This document shows, one piece after another, positions 34,941 to 46,140 of a stretch of 64,000 nt of DNA. The notes under the pieces were generated by a model. It ran no database searches and was not told where the DNA came from. It saw nothing but the letters and a program-made list of their open reading frames with translations. Origin of the DNA: Sesamum alatum (Eukaryota > Streptophyta > Magnoliopsida > Lamiales > Pedaliaceae); contig JACGWO010000001.1 in assembly GCA_034509735.1 (NCBI GenBank), positions 31,003,966-31,067,965 on the forward strand, written 5' to 3'. Position numbers and translations under genes: made by a program. Numbering within the stretch: position 1 is the first letter of the stretch; each line of letters begins with the position of its first letter.

Positions 34941-36112
34941 CATTGATGGAATCAACATGGGATGATCACAAGAGCCCTAGACCTTGTGTATGGATGTATG
35001 TATGTTTGGGAGAGTAACAACATCATCTCAACTATGCCAACTCCCCTCACGCTTTTTGGGCTTCGGGGTAGCTACATTTCTTTTGGGTGGGGCCTGCGTG
35101 CTTCTTGTTTTGGGACTATCATCTCCCTATTTCAGCCTCATGATGTTAAGGCTTGTTACTTATTTTCCATGTATTACTTTCATTTGTAATGAGAGTAGAT
35201 AGATTTGGTGAGGTTTTAATTTTTGACAAGCCCATGGAGTCGGAGACCCAAGGTGATACATCAAGGGCGTGAACAAAGAAGAGTCACAAGGCCCATTGGA
35301 ATGACAATGGGTGTATTATTTTGTAATAATCTAGGACCACCCTAGACAGGCCATAGACTCACTGCGGGCTTAGTGGGTCGCATAGGTTGGGCTTGTGATC
35401 ATCCTAACAGGGGTATACTATGGTTTCTGCATGCGGCGTATTTATTTAAACGCTTTAAATATTGGATATTTATGCATGCTAAAATAGTTAATGTGATGAG
35501 GTCTCGGACATTTAATAAACTCTCATTTGGTTGGACCAAATTAAATATTAGGCCTAGAACAGACTTGGATCAAAATGGTATTTTGATCTGTCCCAGCCTT
35601 CCATCCATAGCAATGTGGTGAAGAAGCTACCACTATCCAAGTGTGGTCTCACGAGTCGTGGCACACTTGGACTAGGGGAAAGCTGCACCATTTTTGTGAA
35701 CAAAGAGATTGCACTCACTATTTCTCTGTCTCACGAGTCGTGGGGGACGACAGTTTGAGGCATGATTTGGTTGATGGCTGGGGCCCAACACTGAGTAACA
35801 TGGTTCGCTTGGAGTCCTCGGAACCATGCGAATAGGTGAGGCAAAATATTTTGGGAATCTCATGGGATGAGAATGATATTGGATATCTCCCACGAGGTCT
35901 ACTTCATGTGAATCGTAAAAGCGGGGCATGGAGATTACGCTTGTGGATCCTAAATCCACTAGGAAATAGTTTCCCGAAACTCCACTTGAGAGTGTTAGAT
36001 TTTCGTATAAATAGTGGGAGGGTTAAAGAATAAAAGACCATGTCTTCAACTTGAATAATAATAATATTACCATCATCTGCTAATTTCAACTTTATATTTT
36101 ATCAATGTAGAT
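34941..36112 (+). other. Copia-B leader, right part
   Basis: Continues the leader that starts at 28,325 and aligns with 42,650-43,850 of Copia-A (shared GTGGTCTCACGAGTCGTGG and similar blocks). No gene. It ends in ATCAATGTAG then ATATG, an acceptor-like AG at 36,109-36,110, two bases before the gag start codon. Confidence 0.6.
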
Positions 36113-39105
36113 ATGTCTAAGAATTCATTGACCACGATAGTTGAGACTAATAAGTTTAATGGAACGAACTACTCGGACTGGCTGAAAAATCTGAGGATTA
36201 TCCTCGGTTTCGAGAATCAAGGCTACGTCTTGGACGAGCCGCCGCCGAGCGACTTACCGGAGGGGTCCACGCCAGAAGAACGTTTGGCGTTCGAGAAATG
36301 GCATGAGAAAAACCAAAAAGTACGCAACATCATATTGACTTCGATGTCTAACGACATCCAGAAGTAATATGAGAGGCTGGACAACGTCTCCGCCATAATG
36401 CTCCACATGAACGAGGTTTATGCGGTTCCGGATAGGCATATTAGATATGCCGTCACAAAAACATTCTTTGGCACCAAGCTTGCTGAAGGATCGACTATAC
36501 AGAGTAATGGGTTAAGATGCTCTCCCTAGTGGAGAAACTCGAGGACCTTAAAGTTGGGCTTAACAATGACACGTACATTGACGTGATCCTCCAGTCGCTT
36601 CCTCCGTTCTATGACCCGTTTGTTGTAAACTACAAACATGAACAAACTTGAGAAGTCTATTCATGAGTTGATCAACATGCTGGTCCAATACGAGGCAACG
36701 GCCCACAAGTCGGCGCCGGCGGCATTGATAGGAGAGGCTTCCACCTCCAAAGCGAATGGCAAGAGGGCCGGATGTTGGAAGAGGAAGAAGAAAAAGGGGA
36801 AGACGGTTGCAGCCCCTGCTCGCGCTCCAGGTGCGCCTGTTGCCCCGGTGGGGATGGGCAAAGGGAAACAGAAGGCTCGTGGTTCTCAGCGGTTCAAGGT
36901 AAATGATGTCTAGATGCATTGCCAAGGAAAGGGACATTGGAAGAGGGAGTGCCCACAACTCCTCTCCAACCCAGGTATGTTTGTGGTTGAAGTAAACATG
37001 ATAACTAATTCTGCTTCATGGGTATTGGATACCGGGTGTGGTGCTTACATCTGCAATGATTTGCAGGCACTGCAAAGAAGCAGAAGGCTAACCAAAGATG
37101 AGATGATCCTAAGGCTAGGCGATGGCAAGGCCATTGCTGCGGAAGCCGTAGGATCAATGGAGTTAGCCATTAGTAGTCATGTTAGGATTGTACTGAACGA
37201 CTGTTTCTATGTACCTAGCATGATTAAAAATATTGTATCTATCCCGATCCTTAATAAGGAGGGATACTCTTTTACCATCAATAAAAAAACGGTTTTTGTA
37301 TTATAAATGATGGTATTTCTCATTTGCTTGGTACATTGGTGAACGGTCTGTACATACTTCAACAGTCTAATTGGATTATGACTGCGGAACACAAACGAAA
37401 ATATGATAATCAAGATAATGCACAGATTTGGCATGCGAGGTTAGGTCATATTTCTAAAGATAGGATAAGAAGGTTGGTGGACTTAAAGAGTCTAGAAATA
37501 GACAATTTGGACAACCTACCGACCTGCGAATCCTATCTGAAGGGAAAGATGACCAAGTAACCCTTTGTTGGCTAAGCACGCTAGCCAACGGTCTATTGAA
37601 TTTAATCCATACAGACGTCTGTGGCCCACTAAATACTCAGGCTAGAGGTGGGTACTCGTACTTCATAACCTTTACCGATGATCACTCACAGTATGGTTAT
37701 GTTCACCTGATGAGGTACAAGTCTGAAGCCTTTGGAAGGTATAAGGAATACAGACTTGAAGTAGAGAACCAAAGCTTAAGGGCTTGTGGCGAGGGGTTTC
37801 ACTAAGTCTATTTGGATACTACTTGCCATAATAGCATGGTATGACTATGAAATATGACACATGGACGTGGAAACCTCCTTCCTCAATGGTTTCGTAGAGG
37901 AAGATATCTATATAGATCAACCAGAAGGTTTCACATCTGTTGGAGAAGCGCAGAAGGTTTGCCGTCTCCAAAGATCCATCTAGGGACTCAATCAAGCTTC
38001 CCGAAGTTGGAACATACGTTTTGATGAAGTCATATGGGGATATGATTTCATTAAGAACGATTCCGATCCTTGTGTATATAAGAAGATCAGTGAGAGCTCG
38101 GTTGCATTTCTTGTACTTTACGTGGATGACATCTTAGACATTGGGAATGATGCTAAGATGTTGGGAACCACCAAAGCTTGATTGTCGACACAATTTTCCA
38201 TAAAGGATATGGGCGAGGCATCCTACATCCTTGGCATCAAGATCTACATGAATAGATCTAGAAGGATGTTAGGAATGGCCCAGTCCTCGTACATTGAGAG
38301 AGTCTTGAAGAGATTCAAGATGGAGGACTCAAAACGAGGATTCCTTCCTATGAGGCATGGAATTAAGTTATCCAAGAAGCAGTCTCCTAAGACTAACGAG
38401 TAGCTTAAACGGATGTTGGACATCCCCTATGCTTCGGCCGTAGGATGCATTCAGTACGCTGTCCAGTGCACTAGACCTGATGTGGCTTTCGCTTTGAGCG
38501 TGACTAGTCGATATCAGTCATGTGCCGGGAAGGCACATTAGAGTGTGGTCAAGACTATCCTAAAGTACCTGAAAAGGACTAAAGACATGTTCTTGATCTA
38601 CGGTGGTGGAGAATTGATACTGGAAGGCTATAGCGACGCTAGCTTCCAGTCGGATGATGATGATGCCAAGTCTCAGCCTGGTTTTGTATTTAGACTTAAT
38701 GGTGGTGTGGTTGCTTGGAAGAGTTCCAAGCAGGCTACCACGACGGACTCCACCACATAGTCTGAATACATAGCAGCTTCTGAAACTACTAAGGAGGTGG
38801 TTTGGATGAAGAGCTACATCCAAGAGTTGGGTGTAGTGCCTAGCATCGCTGAGCCAATGGTTATCTTCTGCGATAACAACGGGGCTATAGCGCAAGCAAA
38901 GGAACCGAGATCTCATCACCGATCTAAGCATATTCTTAGACGCTACCATCTGCTCAGAGAGATGGTTAGCAGGGGTGACGTTCGGATGGACCAAGTCAGC
39001 TCCGCAGAAAACATAGCAAATCCACTTACTAAGCCCATGTCGCAAGTTGCTCATACTCAGCATCTAGATACGATGGGTTTGAGGTCAATGGGTGATTGGC
39101 TTTAG
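36113..39105 (+). pseudogene. Copia-B gag-pol, broken and internally deleted
   Basis: Starts MSKNSLTTIVETNKFNG, a copia gag. An in-frame stop after NDIQK (36,365-36,367) and later shifts break it. A zinc knuckle CQGKGHWKREC lies near 36,917 with its first part disrupted by a stop. The protease motif LDTGCG is near 37,027, the integrase zinc-binding region WHARLGH near 37,428 and the catalytic-core start IHTDVCGPL near 37,604. The integrase is cut after about 37,770 and the sequence resumes in reverse transcriptase (MDVETSFLNGF near 37,862; LYVDD near 38,115), then RNase H (GYSDASF; SKHILRRYHLLREM). It ends DWL followed by a stop at 39,105. The product would have made the virus-like particle and copied and integrated the element; it cannot do so now. 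Confidence 0.88.
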
Positions 39106-39119
39106 GTCAAGTGGGAGAT
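39106..39119 (+). other. Copia-B polypurine tract region
   Basis: AAGTGGGAGAT immediately before the 3' LTR, the expected place for the plus-strand primer. The same sequence precedes the Copia-A 3' LTR. Confidence 0.7.
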
Positions 39120-41326
39120 TGTTAAAATAGGTGACCAGAAAGCCAATAGGTTTGGTATTTCGTAACCTATTTGACAACTTGATGTAATGTAATATTATGT
39201 AATGAATACAATAAGTATTCGTTACCTTTGGAATTCTCTTTGTTGCGCTAATTTTTCATATGCTAAAATGGTATTTTTACATATATCGCAACAAAGTCCT
39301 CAGACCACGATTAACAACTCATGCAGTTGGGCCACGCATTGAATGGTGGTCATGAAATCAACTGATTGAGAGTTAGATCTGAAATGTTTCAAGTCGAGGA
39401 CCTCGAGACAGGGCATCGAGAGTCCTACGGAGATTTGCATAAAGAGTCGTGTTCATTAGATGAGTGCCATGTGTCATCGGCGACAGGCGTGGGACGCCTA
39501 CACGATCTTGATGGGTTGGTCGACTGGGGTCGAGCTGACTGGACTGGCTCGCGGTGATCATCATATGGAAGCCTTTGAGGCTTGGTCGGTATTATTGGAT
39601 TTCTCGGTTTCGATAGTCGGGAGTAGTCCTTAAACTTGAGGAACCATGGCAGTCACGTGCACAACACGACTGTATCTTGAATCTGGCAAGAGGTGATTAT
39701 TCTGTAAGATGATCATTATAAGCCTTGTCCAGTGCAGTCATAATGTGTAGCAAGGACGGTGGATTCCAAGAAGAGGATCTTGTCCCCTGTCAGTATGTGA
39801 CAGAGGTATCTCCTACGCACTCGGAGACACATTCATGCTGTTTAAAGCTGTGGCCACAGTGGTTGGTCGAACAGGGAATGGTTTCCTGTGTCGACGCAAT
39901 GAAGCATGAGTAGTCTCAAGTATTAAGCATAGATGCCTAGTTAAGGATGAGAACCAAAGCCCAATTCCATACCCTAGACTAAGGCCGGTAGACGGAAGGA
40001 CCGTACCCGTACGGAATTGGCTCCTAAATGTTCACGCCAACATTCACCTAGTCTCTAGTGCCATGGACTGTTGCTAGACGATCACCCATGGTAACGGGCC
40101 ATTATGGGACACGGGCCGAAGTCTAGCTGAGGGTGATCCTAAAGGGTCACACACAAATCACCAAGAAGGTTGAGAAATTGACTTGGAGTCAATTTCAAAG
40201 GATGAATAAGTAGTTGGATTACTTAAGGGATTGTCCATTGGATGGACGGACCGATATTGTATTGGGCCCTTGTTTAATCGGTAAATGGGATCAATCGATT
40301 AATATAGAAAGTTGAGAAGTTGGATCTTTTAATTGGATTAAAAGATCAATGAGATTATTTAAGTGGACATTAAATTAAATTGGATTTAATTTTGGGTTCG
40401 TTGTAATTGGATTACAGTGGAACTCGGTCCGTTAAATTCTGATCCGAGAGGTGTGTTAAGTTGAATTTTTGGAATAGGAAGAAGTTGTACTTCTTCCTAA
40501 ATAAGAATGGCCAAAAATTACTACCTTGGAGGGAGCAAAAATTAGCCATATTGGATGCTAGGTGTTAGTTGACTTGTATCTTTTGGTAAGAGATAAATCA
40601 ACTCAAATCAAGCTTTTTTCCTTTTGGTATGATTTGATCATACCTTGAGGGATGGTAGGCTTGATTGAAGAATTGATGGTGATTGATTGGGATGTATCTA
40701 GACATCCTTGGATGAACCTAGACACATTCCAATCACATTAATTCTGTATATATATGAGTATATACTAACACCTATGAAATAAGATTCATTATTCATCTTT
40801 TCTAAGGAAAAGAAGAAGAAGAAAAACACACACTCTCTCCCTCTCATTCTCGGCCTCCTTCTCTCCCTCTCCCTACACTTGTGTTCTTCATTTGATCTAG
40901 GATCATTTGAAAGAACAAAGTGAGTTTAAGAAGAACACTAAATTAATAGTGTTCATCTTCTTAAACAGAGTCCTTTTAAACCCATTTTCTTCTAGCAAGG
41001 AAAATGAGGGTTTTTTCCGATGTGGTGTGGATCACCTTTGGAGAGTTCATAAGTTTGAACTTTGTGGACATTCTGGAGAGGAACAAAAAGTAGCAGTGCA
41101 AGTGAAAAACTACAAATGTAACGGTTTATATACACTTTTGTAGTTTATTCCACTCTATGCCCTATGTTCAATATGCGTATTTAATATTGATACATCATAC
41201 ATCGAACGCCTGGTTGAGCACCCAAGGGTTCACCCCTTGGGATTTTACGATTATGCCTTTAATTGTTTTAATATCCGCATTCTCACGCTTCCGCTCGCGC
41301 TCCTGGGTGGATCCTCTTGTCCTTCA
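39120..41326 (+). repeat. Copia-B 3' LTR
   Basis: 2,207 bp, collinear with 26,089-28,310 with scattered substitutions and small indels. Its hairpin at 41,221-41,241 is perfect (CCCAAGGG, loop TTCAC, CCCTTGGG). Confidence 0.9.
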
Positions 41327-41331
41327 CACAC

Positions 41332-41706
41332 AAAACACACCGGCCGATCCCTCTCCTCTCAAACTTGCCCCCTCTCCTCTTCACTGCATGAAATTTAGTT
41401 TAGAAGGTTCCTGATTTGGGATTTCGGTGGCAAAACGTGGAACAACGCATGTAGCCATTCAAAGAGAGACTACAATGGGTAAGTCTCGGTTTTAGTCTTC
41501 TTTGTTGCAACCCTATTGCAACCATTAATTATACATGCTTTTTCTTTATTCATGTGATACACCAAACTCTCGGGAGGTTCAAGTGAACACCCATTGAACG
41601 AGTTTCTTTACATTCCTTTTCTTTAAGCATGTTTACGTTTCTTGTTTTAATATTACCGCGCTTCCATATTCGCGCTTCCTCCTGGTACGATGCACAATAC
41701 GTTACA
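41332..41706 (+). repeat. Copia-A 5' LTR, second part
   Basis: Continues the LTR broken at 26,088. Against the 3' LTR (49,345-49,860) about 150 bp is missing after TTTAGTT, explaining the length difference. It contains donor-like GG/GTAAGT at 41,477-41,484 and a hairpin at 41,577-41,599. Confidence 0.85.
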
Positions 41707-41707
41707 G

Positions 41708-41719
41708 TGGTATCAGAGC
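41708..41719 (+). other. Copia-A primer-binding site
   Basis: TGGTATCAGAGC one base after the LTR end, complementary to initiator tRNA-Met. Confidence 0.9.
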
Positions 41720-41934
41720 CTGGTTCGGCGTATAGGCCTAGAGTTTTATGTGCTATACGTGTATATGCATGATTACGTGGCTTTATTTTTGTTTTAAAGC
41801 TTATCGTAAATTATGATATTCATTGTGTTAATTTTGCACTTAAAATTCGAATAATGGATTTCTTGACTTTCTTGAAATATTGTCTTAGCCTCTTGGAGAA
41901 AATGGGGCAGAAAGATCGACAAAAATAGAAAACG

Positions 41935-42390
41935 ACGACAGCCGCAGCCGTCGGCTAACCGCACGCATAATGGCACCGCCAGGCGCGCGCGCAGGCAGAA
42001 GAGCCTGCACGCGGATGCCCGGTCAGCGCGTCCTGTTCGTGTGACAGGCAGACGCGCAGGGTTGCCGGTAGGGCAATGTGCATAGGCAAGGGAGCTTGTG
42101 CGCGACCGCCCGGCCAGCGTGCCCAGCGCGCGCGGGCGACTCGTCAGATCAGCCCTCGGCCCTCACCCGCGCGCGCAAGGCAGCGCAACTGGGCAGCGCG
42201 CATAGATAAGGGCCTGTGCGCGGCCGCCCGGCCAACGCGCCCAGCATACGCGAGTGAAGGATGCGGCCAGCCCATGGCCGCATGCCCAGGCAAGGGATGC
42301 CTGTGTGCGCGCGCCTGGCCAGCACGGCCAGTGCGTGCAGGCGTACACTGCCCGTTGCCGCAGTCGTTGCCGACTTTTGTCTTCGTCGTT
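41935..42390 (+). repeat. GC-rich leader island of Copia-A with diverged repeats
   Basis: CpG-rich block in which a unit beginning AAGGG and containing GTGCGCGGCCGCCCGGCC is seen three times (about 42,088, 42,208 and 42,292). It occupies the same leader position as 28,562-28,830. Open frames on both strands are compositional. Confidence 0.6.
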
Positions 42391-43850
42391 ATTTTTCAGA
42401 ATTGTTATATTTGGAATTTTCGAATTATTTTCTGCATGTTTTCTAGAAGGCATTAATTAGAGATATTTTATTTTGGGCTTGGTTTTAAACCACCTAAAAT
42501 TAATATTGTCCAATGTAATGAGGAAAGGATTTCCTAGCAAGAAAATTGCAATGGTTGCACCGAGGTGAAATTTCTAGTGTAGAAATTTTACGTTTATGCT
42601 ATTTATGATATTGATTATCAGATAATTATGTGAATGACATGTTTACTTGGATATGTGAAATGCTATTTGCGTTGATGAGAATGGATGATCACAAAGCCCT
42701 TGGACCGAATGTACGGTTTAATTTTATGTTGGGCCTGTGTGCCTCGTTTTAATTGTTTTCTCCCTCTTTCTAGTTGCCTTAGAATAATAGGCCTTCTTTC
42801 TCCCTCCTTATGTACTCTCCCCCGGGTGTTCTTTGGGGTTTCTTTTTTTAAATTGTAATGAGAGTAGGAAGATGTGAGGTTTCCTTTTAATTCATGTAAT
42901 TGAAGAAGAAGAAGAATGATGGCCCAGAAGGATGATTCTAAAGAGATCCATGGAGGTCCATAGCCATGGAGGCCCGTGGACAAAGAGGCAAGGGCCATCA
43001 ATGTGTTGATGGGTTTCTACTATTAAATGTAATAGTGTAGGACCAACCTTAGATTGACCATAGATCCACTGCGGGCTCAGTGGGTCGCATAGGATTCAGG
43101 CATGTGATCATGCAACAGGGGCGTACTAGGCTTTTATTTTGCATGTGGAATGTATGATGGATGAATGGTTTATTTATCATGTTCTTGTTTTAGCATGTAG
43201 TTATATTATGCATATGTTTATGTATGATGTATGATGAGGTCTCGGTCTTACAAACTCTCACTTGGTTGGACCTATCTAAAAATATTAGACCCTAATAAAT
43301 GGACTAGAATCTAAGTTCTTCGTCCAAGCCTTCCATCCATGACAAAGTGATGAAGCTAGTTTTAGTCAATTGCGTGGTCTCACGAGTCGTGGCACGTCTT
43401 TTGTCCTGAAAATAAGCTGCACGTTTATTGTGAACGAAGTGAGTATACTCTTATTACCCGTCTCACGAGTCGTGGGGGTAGTAGTAGTGCTATGATTTGG
43501 TTGATTAGGTCGGGTCTAACACCTGAATAAAGTGATTCGCTTGGAGTCCTAGGGATCTTGTAAAAGGGTGAGGCAAAACATCTTGATAATCTCGTAGGAC
43601 GAGACTGGTATGGAATACCTCCCATAAAGTTATTTTCTATGCGAATCGTAAAAGCGGGGTATGGAGAATTCCGTTGTGGATTCCAAGCCCACTAGGAAAG
43701 AGTTTTCCGAAAACAACGTTTGAGAGTGGCGTGTTTTTATAGAAATAGTGGGAGCATATAATGATTGAAGTCCAAGTCTTTAATTTGATTATTTAGCACC
43801 TCTTTAATTTGGCTGATTGAATGCCTTTATTTTAAATGTAGATTTAAATA
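42391..43850 (+). other. Copia-A leader, right part
   Basis: Non-coding leader homologous to 28,860-29,122 plus 34,941-36,112. It ends with acceptor-like TTTTAAATGTAG (AG at 43,840-43,841), ten bases before the gag ATG at 43,851. Confidence 0.6.
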
Positions 43851-44942
43851 ATGTCTAAGAATCTACTGTCCTGCATACTTGAGACAAACAAATTCAATGG
43901 AACAAACTATAACATTTGGTTGCAATCTGAGGATAGTCCTCGATTATGAGAACCAAGGCTATGTCATGGACAAGCCGTTCCCTCGTACTTTGCCGGCAGA
44001 AGAACGTGAGACGTTCGAAGTTTGGCACCAGGATAACCGGAAAGTATGTAGCCTCATACTAGCATCTATGACTAGTGAGATGCAGAAACAGTATGAGAGG
44101 CTGGACGATGTTCCTACCATAATGGCTCGCCTGAAGAATTCCTATGCAGTCCCGGATTGGCATACTAGGTATGTCACTACGAAGGCGTTCTTTGGATCTA
44201 AGATGACCGAAGGATCCTCTGTACATGAGCATGGGATCAAGATGCTTACCTTGGTGGAAAAAGTTCGAAAACCTCAAAGCAGGGCTCGATAAAGAGACGT
44301 ACATTGATGTGATCCTTCAGTCACTCCCACCCTTCTTTGACCAATTTATTATTAAATACAACATGAATGCACTTGAGAAAGGCATACATAAGTTAATTAG
44401 TATGTTGGTCAGATACGAGGCAACGACCAAGAAGTCTGCACCATCCGTATTGATTAGAGATGATTCAACTTCCAAAACAAAAGGTAAGGGTGCCAGACGT
44501 TGGAGAAGGAAAAAGGTAAAGGGAAAGGCCATCACAACCACTGCAAACGTTAAGAGCTTCCCGTTGCCAAAGTGGGGAAAGGCAAAGGGAAGAGGAAGGT
44601 TGGCTCGAAGCAACAGTCAAGGGCAAAGGACATATGCGTTCATTGCCGTGAGAAAGGGCATTGGAAGAGGGATTGCCCTAAATTCCTCTCCGAGCAAGAT
44701 AAGTTTGTGGTTGAGGATAATGTGGTCACTAACTCTCCTTCGTGGGAATTAGATACCGGCTGTGGAGCTCACATTTGCAATGACTTGCAGGTGTTGACAA
44801 GAAGCAGAAAACTAAGTGAAGGCGAGGTAGTCCTAAGGCTCGGCGATAGCAAGGCCGTTGCTGCAGAAGCAACAGGAACCGTTAGCTTAGTAGTTAGTGA
44901 TCATGTTAGGATAGAATTAAAGCATTGTTATTATGCACATAG
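43851..44942 (+). pseudogene. Copia-A gag-protease remnant
   Basis: Starts MSKNLLSCILETNKFNG and shifts frame near 43,920 and again near 44,265. Gag residues parallel Copia-B. The zinc knuckle CVHCREKGHWKRDC is near 44,636 and intact; the protease motif LDTGCGAHICND is near 44,752. The sequence stops being copia after CYYAHSMV, where an LTR fragment joins at 44,943. Confidence 0.85.
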
Positions 44943-46140
44943 CATGGTAACGGGTATTTCTGATTAATGGTTAATCAGAAATTATTAATTACATTAGATT
45001 TAATTAATCAATTGTGTTAGACACAAGCCCAAGTCCAGCTGAGGGTGAACCTAAAGGGTCACACACAAATCACTATGGAAGTAATGAAATTAATTTTGAA
45101 TTAATTCTGGAAGAAGTAAATTAATTTAATTGGATTAAATTAATTCAAGGAGAATATAAATAATTGGATCATTTATTGACAAAATCCATTGGATGGATGG
45201 CCCCAAAATTAATTAATTGGATTAATTAATTTTGGGCTTAATACCTTTAAATTAATTGGATTAATTTTTTGGGTTTTGTTTAATTAATTGATTGGATCAA
45301 TTAATTAGTGTTTGAGCTTATGTTTATTTAATTGGATTAAATAAACTTTTGGATTTCAATAAGGATTAAAATTAATTGGATTAATTTGAAACCCATGGAT
45401 CACTTGATTTAATTTGTTTAAATCAAGACCGGTCAAAACCGGTCAATGACTTGAAATCAAAGCTCAAAGGTTTGATGCAAGTTTAAGAGGAGTTGAAAGT
45501 CCTCCATGTAAGCAATGATGTGGCTTGCCATGATGGTTAGGTGGTCCACATATTGTGCTAACATGGTTGGAGGTTGAGCACAAGTTGTGCATTAGTGTGT
45601 AGGTGGTTTTGAAAACTACCTACAACTACACAACAACACACATACTCTTCTTACTCCTCTCTTGCACACAAGCCATGAAATTTCCTCTATTTTTGCTCCT
45701 TCTTTGAGTTCTCTTTGAATTAGATTCAAGTTGAGAACATGAGAAATATATATACACTAATCAATAGTGTAATACGCATTTCATTTCTTCCTTGATCTAG
45801 CTTCTACCTACAAGTAGATCTAGATTTGATTCCTAGTGTGGTGTGGACCATCTTTAGAGGAATTCTAAGTTGAGTCCTAAAGTGAATGGAAAAGGAACAA
45901 AAAGGGAATCAACGCTTGTTGCCGTTCTACATGTGAAATAAAAAAGGTAATGTTCCGATTTAAATTATTATATTTTTCATTTCCTCCTATAGCCACATGT
46001 TCAAGCATATTTTTATGTATGTTATGATGCTTTTGAATACACCGAACGCCCGAGAATTCAAAGGGAACACCCCTTTGAAATCGTTTTAATTTTTTTTTTT
46101 TACGCTTCCGCCGCGTTCCCGGGCCATACCGTTTTTTTCA
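44943..46140 (+). mobile_element. Partial copia LTR joined into Copia-A pol
   Basis: This is the 3' portion of a related but distinct LTR. It starts at CATGGTAACGGG, which both the LTR family and the flanking pol sequence partly share, and includes the CTAGCTGAGGG-type core near 45,037 (as CCAGCTGAGGG), a donor-like AAG/GTAATG at 45,945, a hairpin at 46,057-46,079 and the terminal TTTTTTTCA. Its 5' part and most of the host integrase gene are missing. Confidence 0.7.

Larger units (their letters stand above)
26089..41326 (+). mobile_element. Copia-B: Ty1/copia retrotransposon inserted in Copia-A
   Basis: LTRs 26,089-28,310 and 39,120-41,326, both TG..CA, flanked by CACAC at 26,084-26,088 and 41,327-41,331. 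The uninterrupted target is visible in the Copia-A 3' LTR near 49,340. The PBS is at 28,313-28,324. The internal region is split by the gypsy derivative at 29,123-34,935. The coding region at 36,113-39,105 is broken. Confidence 0.92.
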
